Of a stretch of DNA of 64,000 nucleotides, positions 42,455-50,477 are shown in pieces (the stretch's first letter is position 1; the number at the start of each line of letters is the position of its first letter). The stretch is from contig JAEEND010000018.1 of assembly GCA_016283575.1 (NCBI GenBank), positions 186,001 through 250,000 of the forward strand, written 5' to 3'. The position numbers were made by a program, and so were the translations under genes. The notes beneath the pieces were generated by a model that was not told where the DNA came from, ran no database searches, and saw only the letters and a program-made list of their open reading frames with translations. This stretch comes from Lachnospiraceae bacterium (GTDB lineage Bacteria; Bacillota; Clostridia; Lachnospirales; Lachnospiraceae).

Positions 42455-44845
42455 TTACATCTTAAGCTTATCGGCTTCTTTGTACTTTTTAACAAAAAGC
42501 ATGTAAATCATGTATACAAGCACTGCGATGGCAAAGATCAATCCGAAGATATTTACCTTACCTGTAAAGAGGCCGCCGAACTGGTTGATTATAAGTGATA
42601 TGGCATATGCAAAACCGCACTGGTAAAGCACTGCAAACCAGGTCCACTTTGCATTGTTCATCTCTCGCTTAATGGCGCCGATGGCTGCAAAGCAGGGAGC
42701 ACAGAGAAGGTTAAATACTAAGAATGAGAATCCTGTAATTCCTGTAAATGCCTGTGAAAGAGCCTGCCATGCAGTGAGTTCTCCGCCACCATAAAGGATG
42801 CCCATGGTACCTACGATATTTTCTTTTGCTACAAGTCCTGTGATGGAAGCTACCGCTGCCTGCCAGTTACCCCATCCGAGGGGGATAAAGATCCAGGCGA
42901 TCAGGTTTCCGATCTTTGCTAAGATAGAGAATTCAAGTTCGTCTTCCGCGAGCATTCTGAATCCGTCTTCAGCGAAGCCAAAGAAGCTTGTGAACCATAC
43001 TACTATTGTTGAAAGAAGGATAATGGTTCCTGCCTTTTTGATAAAGGACCATCCGCGTTCCCACATGGAACGAAGTACGTTGCTTACTGTGGGCATATGA
43101 TATGCGGGAAGCTCCATTACAAAGGGAGCGGGATCTCCTGCGAACATTTTTGTTTTCTTAAGCATGATACCTGAAACTACTATTGCAGCCATACCTATAA
43201 AGTATGCTGATGTTGATACCCATGCAGAGCCACCGAATATCGCGCCTGCAATCATGCCGATAAAAGGAACCTTGGCACCACAGGGAATAAATGTGGTGGT
43301 CATAATGGTCATACGTCTGTCGCGTTCATTTTCAATGGTACGGCTTGCCATGATACCCGGAACACCGCAGCCCACACCGATAAGCATGGGGATAAAGGAT
43401 TTACCGGACAAACCGAAACGTCTGAAGATTCGGTCGAGAACAAATGCAATACGCGCCATGTAACCGCAGGCTTCAAGAAAAGCAAGCATTAAGAATAATA
43501 CAAGCATCTGAGGCACAAATCCGAGAACCGCGCCGACACCGGCTACGATACCGTCAAGGATAAGACCTTTAAGCCAGTCTGCTACATTAAGAGCATCGAG
43601 ACCGCTTTCTACAAGAGCGGGAATACCGGGAACCCATACACCGTACTCAGCAGGGTCAGGTTCTTCACCGATTTCAGAAAGTGTGGCAACTGCTTCGTTG
43701 TAATCATCTATTGTGGCTGTTTCCACGGAAATTTCAAGGGTTTCTTCATCTTCTGTTTCATATGTGAACTCAGAATCGGGAGCCTGTCCGTTTTCTTCAA
43801 CGTAAATGTCATAGCCATCCACTATTGCGGAAGCTTCTGCGAAGCTCTCTGAGATTTCACCGTATCCGCCGTCCATTCCGAATAAGTGGAATCCGTCTCC
43901 GAAGATCGCATCATTGGTAAAGTCCGTAGCGGGCGCTCCGACTGCCACCATTGCGATCCAGTATACAAGGAACATAACTGCCGCAAATATGGGAAGGCCC
44001 AAGAAGCGGTTCGTAACAATCTTATCGATTTTGTCGGAAGTTGTGAGAGATCCTGCATTTTTCTTTTTATAGCAGGTCTTTATAACTTCTGCGATGTAAA
44101 CATATCTTTCATTTGTAATAATACTTTCCGCATCATCATCAAGTTCTTTTTCTGCAGCAACAATATCTTTTTCAATGTGAGACATAACATCTGCAGGAAT
44201 ATTTAACTGTTCAAGAACCTTATCATCGCGTTCAAAGATTTTTATTGCGTACCAGCGCTGCTTTTCTTCGGGCATATCGTGAACAACTGCTTCCTCAATA
44301 TGAGCAAGGGCATGTTCCACGGGGCCTGAAAAAGTATGCTTGGGAACGGGCTTTGCTTCTCTTGCAGCCTTGATCGCTTCTTCCGCAGCTTCCATGATGC
44401 CTTCGCCCTTGATAGCTGAAATATCAACTATCCTGCAGCCAAGTCTTTCTGAAAGCTCTTTAATGTTTATTTCATCACCGTTTTTACGTACCACGTCCAT
44501 CATATTAACGGCTACAACCATGGGAATTCCAAGTTCGGCAAGCTGCGTGGTTAGGTAGAGATTGCGCTCCAGGTTGGTTCCGTCGATGATATTTAAGATA
44601 GCGTCGGGACTTTCGTTAATGAGGTAATTTCTCGCCACCACTTCTTCCAGAGTATAAGGTGACAAAGAATAAATACCGGGAAGGTCCGTAACTGTAACGT
44701 CGTCATGCTTTTTAAGCTTTCCTTCTTTTTTCTCAACTGTAACTCCGGGCCAGTTACCTACAAACTGGTTGGAGCCTGTGAGGCCGTTAAATAATGTAGT
44801 CTTACCGCTGTTGGGGTTTCCGGCCAATGCAATTTTAATGCTCAT
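42455..44845 (-). CDS. feoB: Ferrous iron transporter FeoB
   Basis: A 796-residue GTP-dependent Fe(II) importer. The G domain has G1 GNPNSGKTTLFN, G2/switch region NWPGVTVEKKEG, G3 DLPGIYSLSPYT, G4 NMMD and G5 SAIKGEG. A helical spacer and the membrane part follow. Both Gate-type motifs are visible, including GVGCGVPGIMASR and FIPCGAKVPF, each with Cys. Residues about 308-423 form an unusually long acidic insertion between the first two membrane helices. It lies 57 bp after feoA and is transcribed from the DtxR-box promoter. Confidence 0.95.
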   Translation of the reverse strand: MSIKIALAGNPNSGKTTLFNGLTGSNQFVGNWPGVTVEKKEGKLKKHDDVTVTDLPGIYSLSPYTLEEVVARNYLINESPDAILNIIDGTNLERNLYLTTQLAELGIPMVVAVNMMDVVRKNGDEINIKELSERLGCRIVDISAIKGEGIMEAAEEAIKAAREAKPVPKHTFSGPVEHALAHIEEAVVHDMPEEKQRWYAIKIFERDDKVLEQLNIPADVMSHIEKDIVAAEKELDDDAESIITNERYVYIAEVIKTCYKKKNAGSLTTSDKIDKIVTNRFLGLPIFAAVMFLVYWIAMVAVGAPATDFTNDAIFGDGFHLFGMDGGYGEISESFAEASAIVDGYDIYVEENGQAPDSEFTYETEDEETLEISVETATIDDYNEAVATLSEIGEEPDPAEYGVWVPGIPALVESGLDALNVADWLKGLILDGIVAGVGAVLGFVPQMLVLFLMLAFLEACGYMARIAFVLDRIFRRFGLSGKSFIPMLIGVGCGVPGIMASRTIENERDRRMTIMTTTFIPCGAKVPFIGMIAGAIFGGSAWVSTSAYFIGMAAIVVSGIMLKKTKMFAGDPAPFVMELPAYHMPTVSNVLRSMWERGWSFIKKAGTIILLSTIVVWFTSFFGFAEDGFRMLAEDELEFSILAKIGNLIAWIFIPLGWGNWQAAVASITGLVAKENIVGTMGILYGGGELTAWQALSQAFTGITGFSFLVFNLLCAPCFAAIGAIKREMNNAKWTWFAVLYQCGFAYAISLIINQFGGLFTGKVNIFGLIFAIAVLVYMIYMLFVKKYKEADKLKM

Positions 44846-44902
44846 AATAATATCCTTTCCGAGTTTTAATTCTTATTAAGTCTCTTTCATGTAAGAAACA
44901 AA

Positions 44903-45124
44903 CTATTCAACTTCCACCATTTCGGCATCCGCTTTACGAAGAGATAATTCGTAATTTCTCACTGTGATCTCTACGGGATCTCCCAGGGGAGCTACCTTTC
45001 GTACATATATGTCAACGCCTTTGGTAATACCCATATCCATGATTCGTCTCTTCACTGCTCCTTCACCATGGAGTTTAACAACCTTTACGGTTTCTCCGAT
45101 TTTTACATCTTTAAGTGTTTTCAA
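44903..45124 (-). CDS. feoA: FeoA family protein (SH3-like), second in operon
   Basis: A 73-residue SH3-fold protein: LKDVKIGETVKVVKLHGEGA, RRIMDMGITKGVDIYVRKVA, and a closing ELSLRKADAEMVEV. FeoA binds or activates FeoB at the cytoplasmic side. It lies 16 bp after another feoA-like gene, and such duplicated feoA pairs are common in clostridia. Confidence 0.93.
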   Translation of the reverse strand: MKTLKDVKIGETVKVVKLHGEGAVKRRIMDMGITKGVDIYVRKVAPLGDPVEITVRNYELSLRKADAEMVEVE

Positions 45125-45140
45125 TTTGAGTCCTCCTACA

Positions 45141-45353
45141 CTAAATCATTATTTTTCTTGCAAGTTCGTCGCTTACCGCAATGCGACTTTCTTTTACCTT
45201 GACAATAAGGTTTTCCCCTAATGAACTTACAATGCTGACTTCGCCGCCCACATTGAAGCCAAGGTCTTCTAAATGCTTCTTAACTTCGGGAGTACCGCCT
45301 ATTTTTTTAATAATGAGCGGAAGTCCCGTATCTGCATAAACAAGAGGCATCAT
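45141..45353 (-). CDS. FeoA family protein (SH3-like), first in operon
   Basis: A 70-residue FeoA-domain protein: PLVYADTGLPLIIKKIGGTP, KKHLEDLGFNVGGEVSIVSS and KVKESRIAVSDELARKIMI. AAAGGAGG precedes the tandem ATG-ATG; the first (45353) was taken. It is the first gene after the iron-regulated promoter. Whether it acts with FeoB or as a separate regulator is unknown. Confidence 0.9.
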   Translation of the reverse strand: MMPLVYADTGLPLIIKKIGGTPEVKKHLEDLGFNVGGEVSIVSSLGENLIVKVKESRIAVSDELARKIMI

Positions 45354-45391
45354 CTCATTCCTCCTTTTATAAAAAACCATAATTCGCTATG

Positions 45392-45407
45392 GTTAGTTTT
45401 GACTAAC
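45392..45407. promoter_or_regulatory. DtxR-like box downstream of the feo promoter
   Basis: GTTAGTTTTGACTAAC has 5-bp perfect GTTAG/CTAAC arms and lies just downstream of the predicted -10, covering the transcription start. Confidence 0.6.
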
Positions 45408-45410
45408 TAT

Positions 45411-45439
45411 ATTTTAGTTAGCCATACCTAACTTGTCAA
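45411..45439 (-). promoter_or_regulatory. feo promoter with a DtxR-like box filling its spacer
   Basis: On the minus strand TTGACA (45434-45439), a 17-bp spacer and TAAAAT (45411-45416). The spacer holds GTTAGCCATACCTAAC (45417-45432), close to the known DtxR/IdeR consensus TTAGGTTAGCCTAA. Iron-loaded repressor would block polymerase. Confidence 0.75.
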
Positions 45440-45501
45440 TATTATTTTTATACTTTTTTAATAATTTCGAATTGAGGGATTCATTGTAAAAAGAAAACAA
45501 A

Positions 45502-45545
45502 AAAGACTTCAAATCATCAGTCTGCGCTGATTCTTTGAAGTCTTT
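45502..45545 (-). terminator. Terminator of aspS
   Basis: A perfect 12-bp stem AAAGACTTCAAA/TTTGAAGTCTTT with an inner ATCAG/CTGAT pairing is followed by TTTTGTTTTCTTTTT on the minus strand. Confidence 0.85.
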
Positions 45546-45571
45546 ACGTTCTTATATAGATATCGAAAGAA

Positions 45572-47353
45572 TTACTTATCTTCCTTGGGCATTGCGATTG
45601 CAATGTGAACATCGTCAAGCTGCTTCTGGTCTACCGTGGAAGGTGCGTCCATCATAACGTCTGCCGCATTCTTGTTCATGGGGAAGCAGATAACTTCACG
45701 AATGGATTCTTCTCCTGTAAGTAACATGATCATACGGTCTACGCCGGGAGCTGCTCCTGCATGCGGGGGTGCTCCGTAACAGAACGCGTTGTACATGGCA
45801 GGGAATTTGGATTTAACTTCGTTTTCTCCGAGTCCGACTAAGTTGAAGGCCTTGATCATGATTTCAGGATCGTGGTTTCTTACGGCACCGGATGCTGATT
45901 CGTAACCGTTTATAACTAAGTCATACTGGAATGCGGTAATGCTTAAGGGATCAACTTCACCTTTTTCTGCTTTAAGAAGAATATCCATTCCGCCGTTTGG
46001 CATTGAGAAAGGATTGTGACAGAATTCAAGTTCACCGGATTCTTCTCCCATTTCGTACATGGGGAAATCAACGATCCAGCACATCTGGTACTGTTCTTTA
46101 TCCATATGGTTGGGGCAAAGAACACCAATCTTTGAACGCATAACGCCGGCAGCCTTTAATGCTACTGCTTCTTTTCCTGCTGCCACACCTACGAAGCAAC
46201 CGGGCTTTAAGTCGAGAGCTGCAACAACCTTTTCTTTTACGGGCTGTACGAATTTGGCAATACCGCCTACGATTTCACCCTGTTCGTCCATACGGAACCA
46301 ATAGGTCTTTTCTGCAGTCTGAACTTCTACATCAGCGATGAGCTGGTCGATCTGCTTTCTTGTGGCATTGAAGTCAGTAACTACACATGCCTTAACGCTC
46401 TGTCCGTTGAAGGGCTCGAAACCGATATCGGAAAGGGCTTCGGTGGCATCCTGTATGCAAAAATCAATTCTTAAATCAGGTTTATCGGTACCGTACTTTT
46501 CAATAGCTTCGCGGAAAGGAATGCGCTTGAAGGGTGCGGGACTGATTCTTTTGTAAATTCCGTATTTTTCAAATACAGGAACAAGAACCTTTTCAAGTAC
46601 ACCGAGAACATCATCCTGGCTTGCAAAAGCCATTTCCATATCAAGCTGATAGAATTCACCGGGTGTACGGTCGCCTCTTGCATCTTCATCTCTGAAACAG
46701 GGCGCAACCTGGAAATATCTGTCAAATCCAGAGGTCATAAGGAGCTGTTTAAATTGCTGAGGTGCCTGAGGAAGCGCGTAAAACTTTCCGGGGAACTTTC
46801 TGCTGGGTACGATATAGTCTCTGGCGCCTTCAGGAGATGAAGCCGTAAGAATAGGTGTTGTGATTTCAAGGAAGCCTTCGTTGGTCATAAGACTTCTTAA
46901 TTCGGAAACTACTTTGCTTCGAAGTACGATCTTATTCTTTACTTCGGGATTTCTTAAATCAAGATATCTGTATTTAAGTCTTGTATTTTCATCCGCTTCT
47001 CTTGAACGGTTGATTTCGAAGGGAAGCTCGTTATAAATACATTTACCTAATACTTCAACTCTGTCGGGTACTACTTCGATATCACCTGTAGCCATTTTGG
47101 AATTTTTGCTGGAACGTTCTCTTACCACGCCTTCAACAAGGAGTGTGGATTCACAGTTAACGCTTAAGAACTTCTCCATCATCTCTTCGGTTTCAGGCAC
47201 GATCTGCGTAGTGCCGTAGAAGTCACGAAGTACTACAAATCCTAAATTTTTGCTGACTCTTCTGATATTTTCATACCAGCCTACAAGAGTTACTCTCTCG
47301 CCTGCATTTTCTATTCTAAGTTCATTACAATTATGTGTTCTTGATTGTGTCAT
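45572..47353 (-). CDS. aspS: Aspartyl-tRNA synthetase
   Basis: A 593-residue class II synthetase of the bacterial type. In order: an N-terminal OB fold (about 1-105) with VTLVGWYENIRR, the catalytic core with ALPQAPQQFKQLLM and motif 2 FRDEDARGDRTPGEF, the bacterial GAD insertion (about 275-420), and motif 3 GAAPGVDRMIML. It charges tRNA-Asp. The ATG at 47353 has GGGAGG upstream; an in-frame start ten codons earlier lacks one. Divergent from dtxR. Confidence 0.96.
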   Translation of the reverse strand: MTQSRTHNCNELRIENAGERVTLVGWYENIRRVSKNLGFVVLRDFYGTTQIVPETEEMMEKFLSVNCESTLLVEGVVRERSSKNSKMATGDIEVVPDRVEVLGKCIYNELPFEINRSREADENTRLKYRYLDLRNPEVKNKIVLRSKVVSELRSLMTNEGFLEITTPILTASSPEGARDYIVPSRKFPGKFYALPQAPQQFKQLLMTSGFDRYFQVAPCFRDEDARGDRTPGEFYQLDMEMAFASQDDVLGVLEKVLVPVFEKYGIYKRISPAPFKRIPFREAIEKYGTDKPDLRIDFCIQDATEALSDIGFEPFNGQSVKACVVTDFNATRKQIDQLIADVEVQTAEKTYWFRMDEQGEIVGGIAKFVQPVKEKVVAALDLKPGCFVGVAAGKEAVALKAAGVMRSKIGVLCPNHMDKEQYQMCWIVDFPMYEMGEESGELEFCHNPFSMPNGGMDILLKAEKGEVDPLSITAFQYDLVINGYESASGAVRNHDPEIMIKAFNLVGLGENEVKSKFPAMYNAFCYGAPPHAGAAPGVDRMIMLLTGEESIREVICFPMNKNAADVMMDAPSTVDQKQLDDVHIAIAMPKEDK

Positions 47354-47395
47354 AATTCCTCCCACTATCAATTCATTTAACAAAACACTGTTTTC

Positions 47396-47424
47396 ATACT
47401 ACTTCTTATATGGGAAAAAATCAA
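47396..47424 (-). promoter_or_regulatory. Probable aspS promoter
   Basis: On the minus strand TTGATT (47419-47424), a 17-bp spacer and TAGTAT (47396-47401). No T-box leader fits between this and the start codon. Confidence 0.5.
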
Positions 47425-47448
47425 CAAAAAGCTTTATAAATACTTTAT

Positions 47449-47476
47449 TTGATTTTTCTATAGAATGCTTTATAAT
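47449..47476 (+). promoter_or_regulatory. dtxR promoter giving a probable leaderless mRNA
   Basis: TTGATT (47449-47454), a 16-bp spacer and TATAAT (47471-47476). The ATG begins at 47484, seven bases after the -10 box, so the predicted transcription start coincides with the start codon; no ribosome site is present. Confidence 0.65.
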
Positions 47477-47483
47477 TTAATAC

Positions 47484-47867
47484 ATGAAAAGAAACGAATC
47501 TCAGGAAGATTATTTGGAATCAATTTTAATATTGTCGGAAAAGCTTCCCCACGTGCGTTCCATTGATGTCGTAAACGATTTGGGCTTTAAAAAATCAAGC
47601 GTCAGTGTTGCGATGAAGCTCCTGCGGGAAAAGGGTTTGATTGAGGCAAGTCCTGAAGGATACTTAACCTTGACAAAAGAAGGTTTAAAAATCGCCGAAT
47701 CCGTTTACGAGCGACACGTAATCCTTTCAAAGTGCTTAATAGCTCTTGGTGTTTCCGAGGATGTTGCTAGGGAGGACGCCTGCAGGATCGAACATGACTT
47801 AAGTGAAGAAAGCTTCCAGGCATTAAAAAACCACCTTGCCTTCGCCGAAAAACAGCATAAGAAATAA
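47484..47867 (+). CDS. DtxR/MntR family metal-dependent repressor
   Basis: A 127-residue regulator. The winged helix-turn-helix covers residues 5-65 (YLESILILSEKLPHVRSIDV, KKSSVSVAMKLLREKGLI). The dimerisation/metal domain follows, with conserved ligands in ERHVILSKCL and DACRIEHDLSEES. The C-terminal SH3 domain of long DtxR proteins is absent, as in MntR-type members. The feo operon nearby has DtxR-like boxes, making this its likely regulator, sensing Fe(II) or Mn(II). It has no ribosome site and may be translated from a leaderless message. Confidence 0.9.
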   Translation: MKRNESQEDYLESILILSEKLPHVRSIDVVNDLGFKKSSVSVAMKLLREKGLIEASPEGYLTLTKEGLKIAESVYERHVILSKCLIALGVSEDVAREDACRIEHDLSEESFQALKNHLAFAEKQHKK

Positions 47868-47870
47868 ATC

Positions 47871-47897
47871 AGCTCCGAAAGTAACCGGAGCTTTTTT
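47871..47897 (+). terminator. Terminator of dtxR
   Basis: AGCTCCG/CGGAGCT with an 8-nt loop is followed by a T-run at once. Confidence 0.85.
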
Positions 47898-48032
47898 CTT
47901 GTTTTTAGGCCCTTTACAACCTTTTTTATTTTTTAGGTCTTCTCTGTTTCATGTACTCTCTTTCGCTTCAACTTGTCACAGTGCGGGTTCAGGGTGTAAC
48001 CTACATTTTAGACTAAATTGCGCGAGGGTCTC

Positions 48033-49400
48033 ATGAATAGTAACACAAGTACAAAGAGCCGTTCCATGGACATGGTAAATGGCCCTTTAATTAAGAATAT
48101 CTTTATTTTCGCCATGCCGTTGATGGTCACTTATTTACTGCAGATTGCATTTAATGCGGCAGACCAGATGGTAGTGGGAAAATTCTGTGGTGAGAAGGCT
48201 TTAGCCGCCGTTGGCGTATGCCTTCCTCTGGTAAATCTCTTAGTTTCTTTATTTAACGGGCTTTCCACCGGTGCCAACATAATAATTGCAGTGCAGCTCG
48301 GTAAGAATGAAAAAGAAGGTATCCGTGACGCAGTACACACTTCTTTTTTTGTTGCTTTAACAGGAGGTGCGCTCCTTACACTACTGGGATTCTTCCTGTC
48401 AGGCCCTCTTCTTAGATTCATGGGAACCCCTGAAGATATCATAAGTAAAAGTATTTCCTATATGATTATATATTTTCTCGGAAGCATTCCTTTAACGGTA
48501 TATACCTTCGGAGCAGCAATACTCCGAGCCAAAGGCGACACCCTTCGCCCTGCCATATACTTGTCCATCGCCGGAGTTTTAAATGTACTTTTAAATATTC
48601 TTTTTGTAGTAGGCTTCAAAATGGATGTGGAAGGCGTTGCACTTGCAACCGTTATATCCGAAACCATTTCCGCAGTGCTCATTACAATACTTCTTGTAAA
48701 AGAAAATGATGAGATGAAGCTTTATCTTAATAAAATAAAGCCTAACCCCCAGCATCTTGCATCAATACTTAAAATTGGGATTCCCGCAGGATGTCAGGGT
48801 ATGCTTTGGGCTGTTTCAAATATTGCCATTCAGTCATCAATTAATATATTCGGTTCCGTTGCAGTTGCAGGAAACAGCGCGGCTCAGAATATTGAAAACT
48901 TCTGTTACGTAGGTATGCAGTCCTTTTCCCAGGGAATAACTACATTTACATCACAATGTGCCGGCGCAAAAGAACCTAAAAAGATACGAAAGCTTCTATT
49001 TGTATTTTCAGCCCTCACCAGCGTGATAACCTTTGCTGTAGGCTTTATGTTTTATAAGTTCGGTCCTTTCTTCCTTGGATTCTTTACTGACTCCCCGGAA
49101 GTAATTGAAGCCGGCATGGTAAGAATGTTTTATGTAGTATTCTTCTTATGGATTAATGCTTTACTCGATATCCCCGCTCTTTCCATGAGAGGTATGGGAT
49201 ACAGTACCACCCCCGTAATCGCCATGCTTCTTGGCATCGTAGGCGTGAGACTTGTCTATATTGCAACGATATTTAAAGCTCACACCACTCTTAATACTTT
49301 ATACCTTTGCTTCCCCATTTCATGGGTCATTTCAACCCTCGTTCTTTTCATCATGTGGGAACTTAAATTTAAAGATTTTAACAAAAAGATTACTGTGTAA
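48033..49400 (+). CDS. MATE family exporter (second copy)
   Basis: A 455-residue, 12-helix MATE transporter. KNIFIFAMPLMVTYLLQIAF and NAADQMVVGKFCGEKALAAVG form the first helices; GIPAGCQGMLWAVSNIAIQS opens the second half. The ATG at 48033 follows GAGGGT; an in-frame TTG five codons earlier is possible. It is only about 25% like the other MATE by eye, so the two likely differ in substrate. It is followed by its own terminator. Confidence 0.9.
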   Translation: MNSNTSTKSRSMDMVNGPLIKNIFIFAMPLMVTYLLQIAFNAADQMVVGKFCGEKALAAVGVCLPLVNLLVSLFNGLSTGANIIIAVQLGKNEKEGIRDAVHTSFFVALTGGALLTLLGFFLSGPLLRFMGTPEDIISKSISYMIIYFLGSIPLTVYTFGAAILRAKGDTLRPAIYLSIAGVLNVLLNILFVVGFKMDVEGVALATVISETISAVLITILLVKENDEMKLYLNKIKPNPQHLASILKIGIPAGCQGMLWAVSNIAIQSSINIFGSVAVAGNSAAQNIENFCYVGMQSFSQGITTFTSQCAGAKEPKKIRKLLFVFSALTSVITFAVGFMFYKFGPFFLGFFTDSPEVIEAGMVRMFYVVFFLWINALLDIPALSMRGMGYSTTPVIAMLLGIVGVRLVYIATIFKAHTTLNTLYLCFPISWVISTLVLFIMWELKFKDFNKKITV

Positions 49401-49442
49401 GTACATTTGTCAGCAAAAGATTTCCTTACCATATAGTGAAGA

Positions 49443-49474
49443 AGGCAGAAGACTTAATCTCCTGCCTTTTTTTG
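49443..49474 (+). terminator. Terminator of the second MATE gene
   Basis: AGGCAG/CTGCCT with inner AGACTTAATCT and a following run of seven T residues. It also lies just beyond the stop of the convergent gene at 49487. The core resembles the hairpin at 50418-50440. Confidence 0.8.
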
Positions 49475-49486
49475 TTGAATATCAAA

Positions 49487-50305
49487 CTAATCCTGTTGAC
49501 TTAGCATTGTTAGTGCCATTACATACTCATAAAAGCGCTTTGAATCCTCCTGAGAGAAACAAATACATATTAGTTGACCCGTTTCTTTACAAGTCATATA
49601 TAATGCGTCAAAAGTGCCAACAGCTTGTCCATTTATTTCGATTGGAAGAGCCATGGGTTCTATATTGGTATCCGTCAAGTCGACTATTTTAACACAGTTC
49701 TTAATACACTCAAACAACAATTCTGCTGTATCATGAGTTTTAATGTCTATGCTTTCAAGATATCCGTTATTAGTTTCTATTATGTCTTCATTTCCATAAA
49801 CAATCTCATTTTTCAATTGTAGAATTGCACTTTTGGTAAAGAATTCTCGAGTTTCAGGATACAGCGAGCCACTTCCTGTCAGATAAAGAAGGAACGCAAG
49901 GCTGTCTTTTTCGCTTAAAGTAAGCTCGTATATTTTCCCGAATTCGGAATAATAGATTTTCTTGTTGTTTCCAAATAACGCATCCCCTACATACACATAG
50001 GGATACTCTAGCCTAGGAATATCATTAACACGTTTCGCATCTGTAGCATTCTCACAATATGCAATGACCCTGTCAATGAAATAATCGCTGTCGGCGTATA
50101 TACGTATTACTCTGCCTGACTCCTGATCAATTTCAGATGGGATTGTTACATCATCTCCTATGACTGTTTTTTGCGCTTCTAAATATGTGACTACTGCAGA
50201 TATGCAATCTTCTTTGCTGTAATTGTTCTTTTTGTAATAACATACGGCTATTAAGATTACTGCTATTAAGGTAATGGTAGTTATGACCAACAATCTTCTT
50301 TTCAT
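49487..50305 (-). CDS. Hypothetical membrane-anchored protein
   Basis: An unrecognised 272-residue protein. Residues 4-22 form one hydrophobic helix followed by a short basic stretch, and no lipobox is evident. The rest is an extracellular or cytoplasmic soluble domain, mixed alpha/beta, with YADSDYFIDRVIAYCENA and a C-terminal SQEDSKRFYEYVMALTML. Gene composition is more AT-rich and the codon use looser than in its neighbours, which may suggest acquisition. The ATG at 50305 has GTAGGAGA upstream. It is flanked on both sides by related hairpins and by unrelated neighbours. No function is assigned. Confidence 0.7.
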   Translation of the reverse strand: MKRRLLVITTITLIAVILIAVCYYKKNNYSKEDCISAVVTYLEAQKTVIGDDVTIPSEIDQESGRVIRIYADSDYFIDRVIAYCENATDAKRVNDIPRLEYPYVYVGDALFGNNKKIYYSEFGKIYELTLSEKDSLAFLLYLTGSGSLYPETREFFTKSAILQLKNEIVYGNEDIIETNNGYLESIDIKTHDTAELLFECIKNCVKIVDLTDTNIEPMALPIEINGQAVGTFDALYMTCKETGQLICICFSQEDSKRFYEYVMALTMLSQQD

Positions 50306-50417
50306 AAGAATTTCTCCTACTGCAATTAAAGGTAAGCATATCACGTTATTTACGTCACAACAATACATTCTGATTTATCATTACCAAAGTACGGAAAAGT
50401 ATGAAAGTCTACAGTCT

Positions 50418-50440
50418 GGCGGGAGACTTAATCTCCCGCC
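50418..50440. repeat. Hairpin related to the MATE terminator
   Basis: GGCGGGAGA/TCTCCCGCC with core GAGACTTAATCTC, followed by TTTAATTA on the plus strand. It shares the AGACTTAATCT core with the hairpin at 49443-49474. It lies just beyond the GH81 stop and may act as its terminator on the minus strand. Confidence 0.6.
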
Positions 50441-50477
50441 TTTAATTATGCCCTAGCTTACGTTTAAGGTCTGTTTC

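Noticed and set aside
45417-45432. Fur box at the feo promoter
   Set aside because: The GTTAG/CTAAC arms fit DtxR-type sites better than the Fur GATAATGATAATCATTATC pattern, and a DtxR-type gene is close by.
47354-47483. T-box leader for aspS
   Set aside because: The distance from the predicted promoter to the start is too short and no T-box or specifier-like structure is seen.
48001-48032. TTG start for the second MATE gene at 48018
   Set aside because: The ATG at 48033 has a GAGGGT ribosome site at proper distance, and the added residues would not be typical of MATE.
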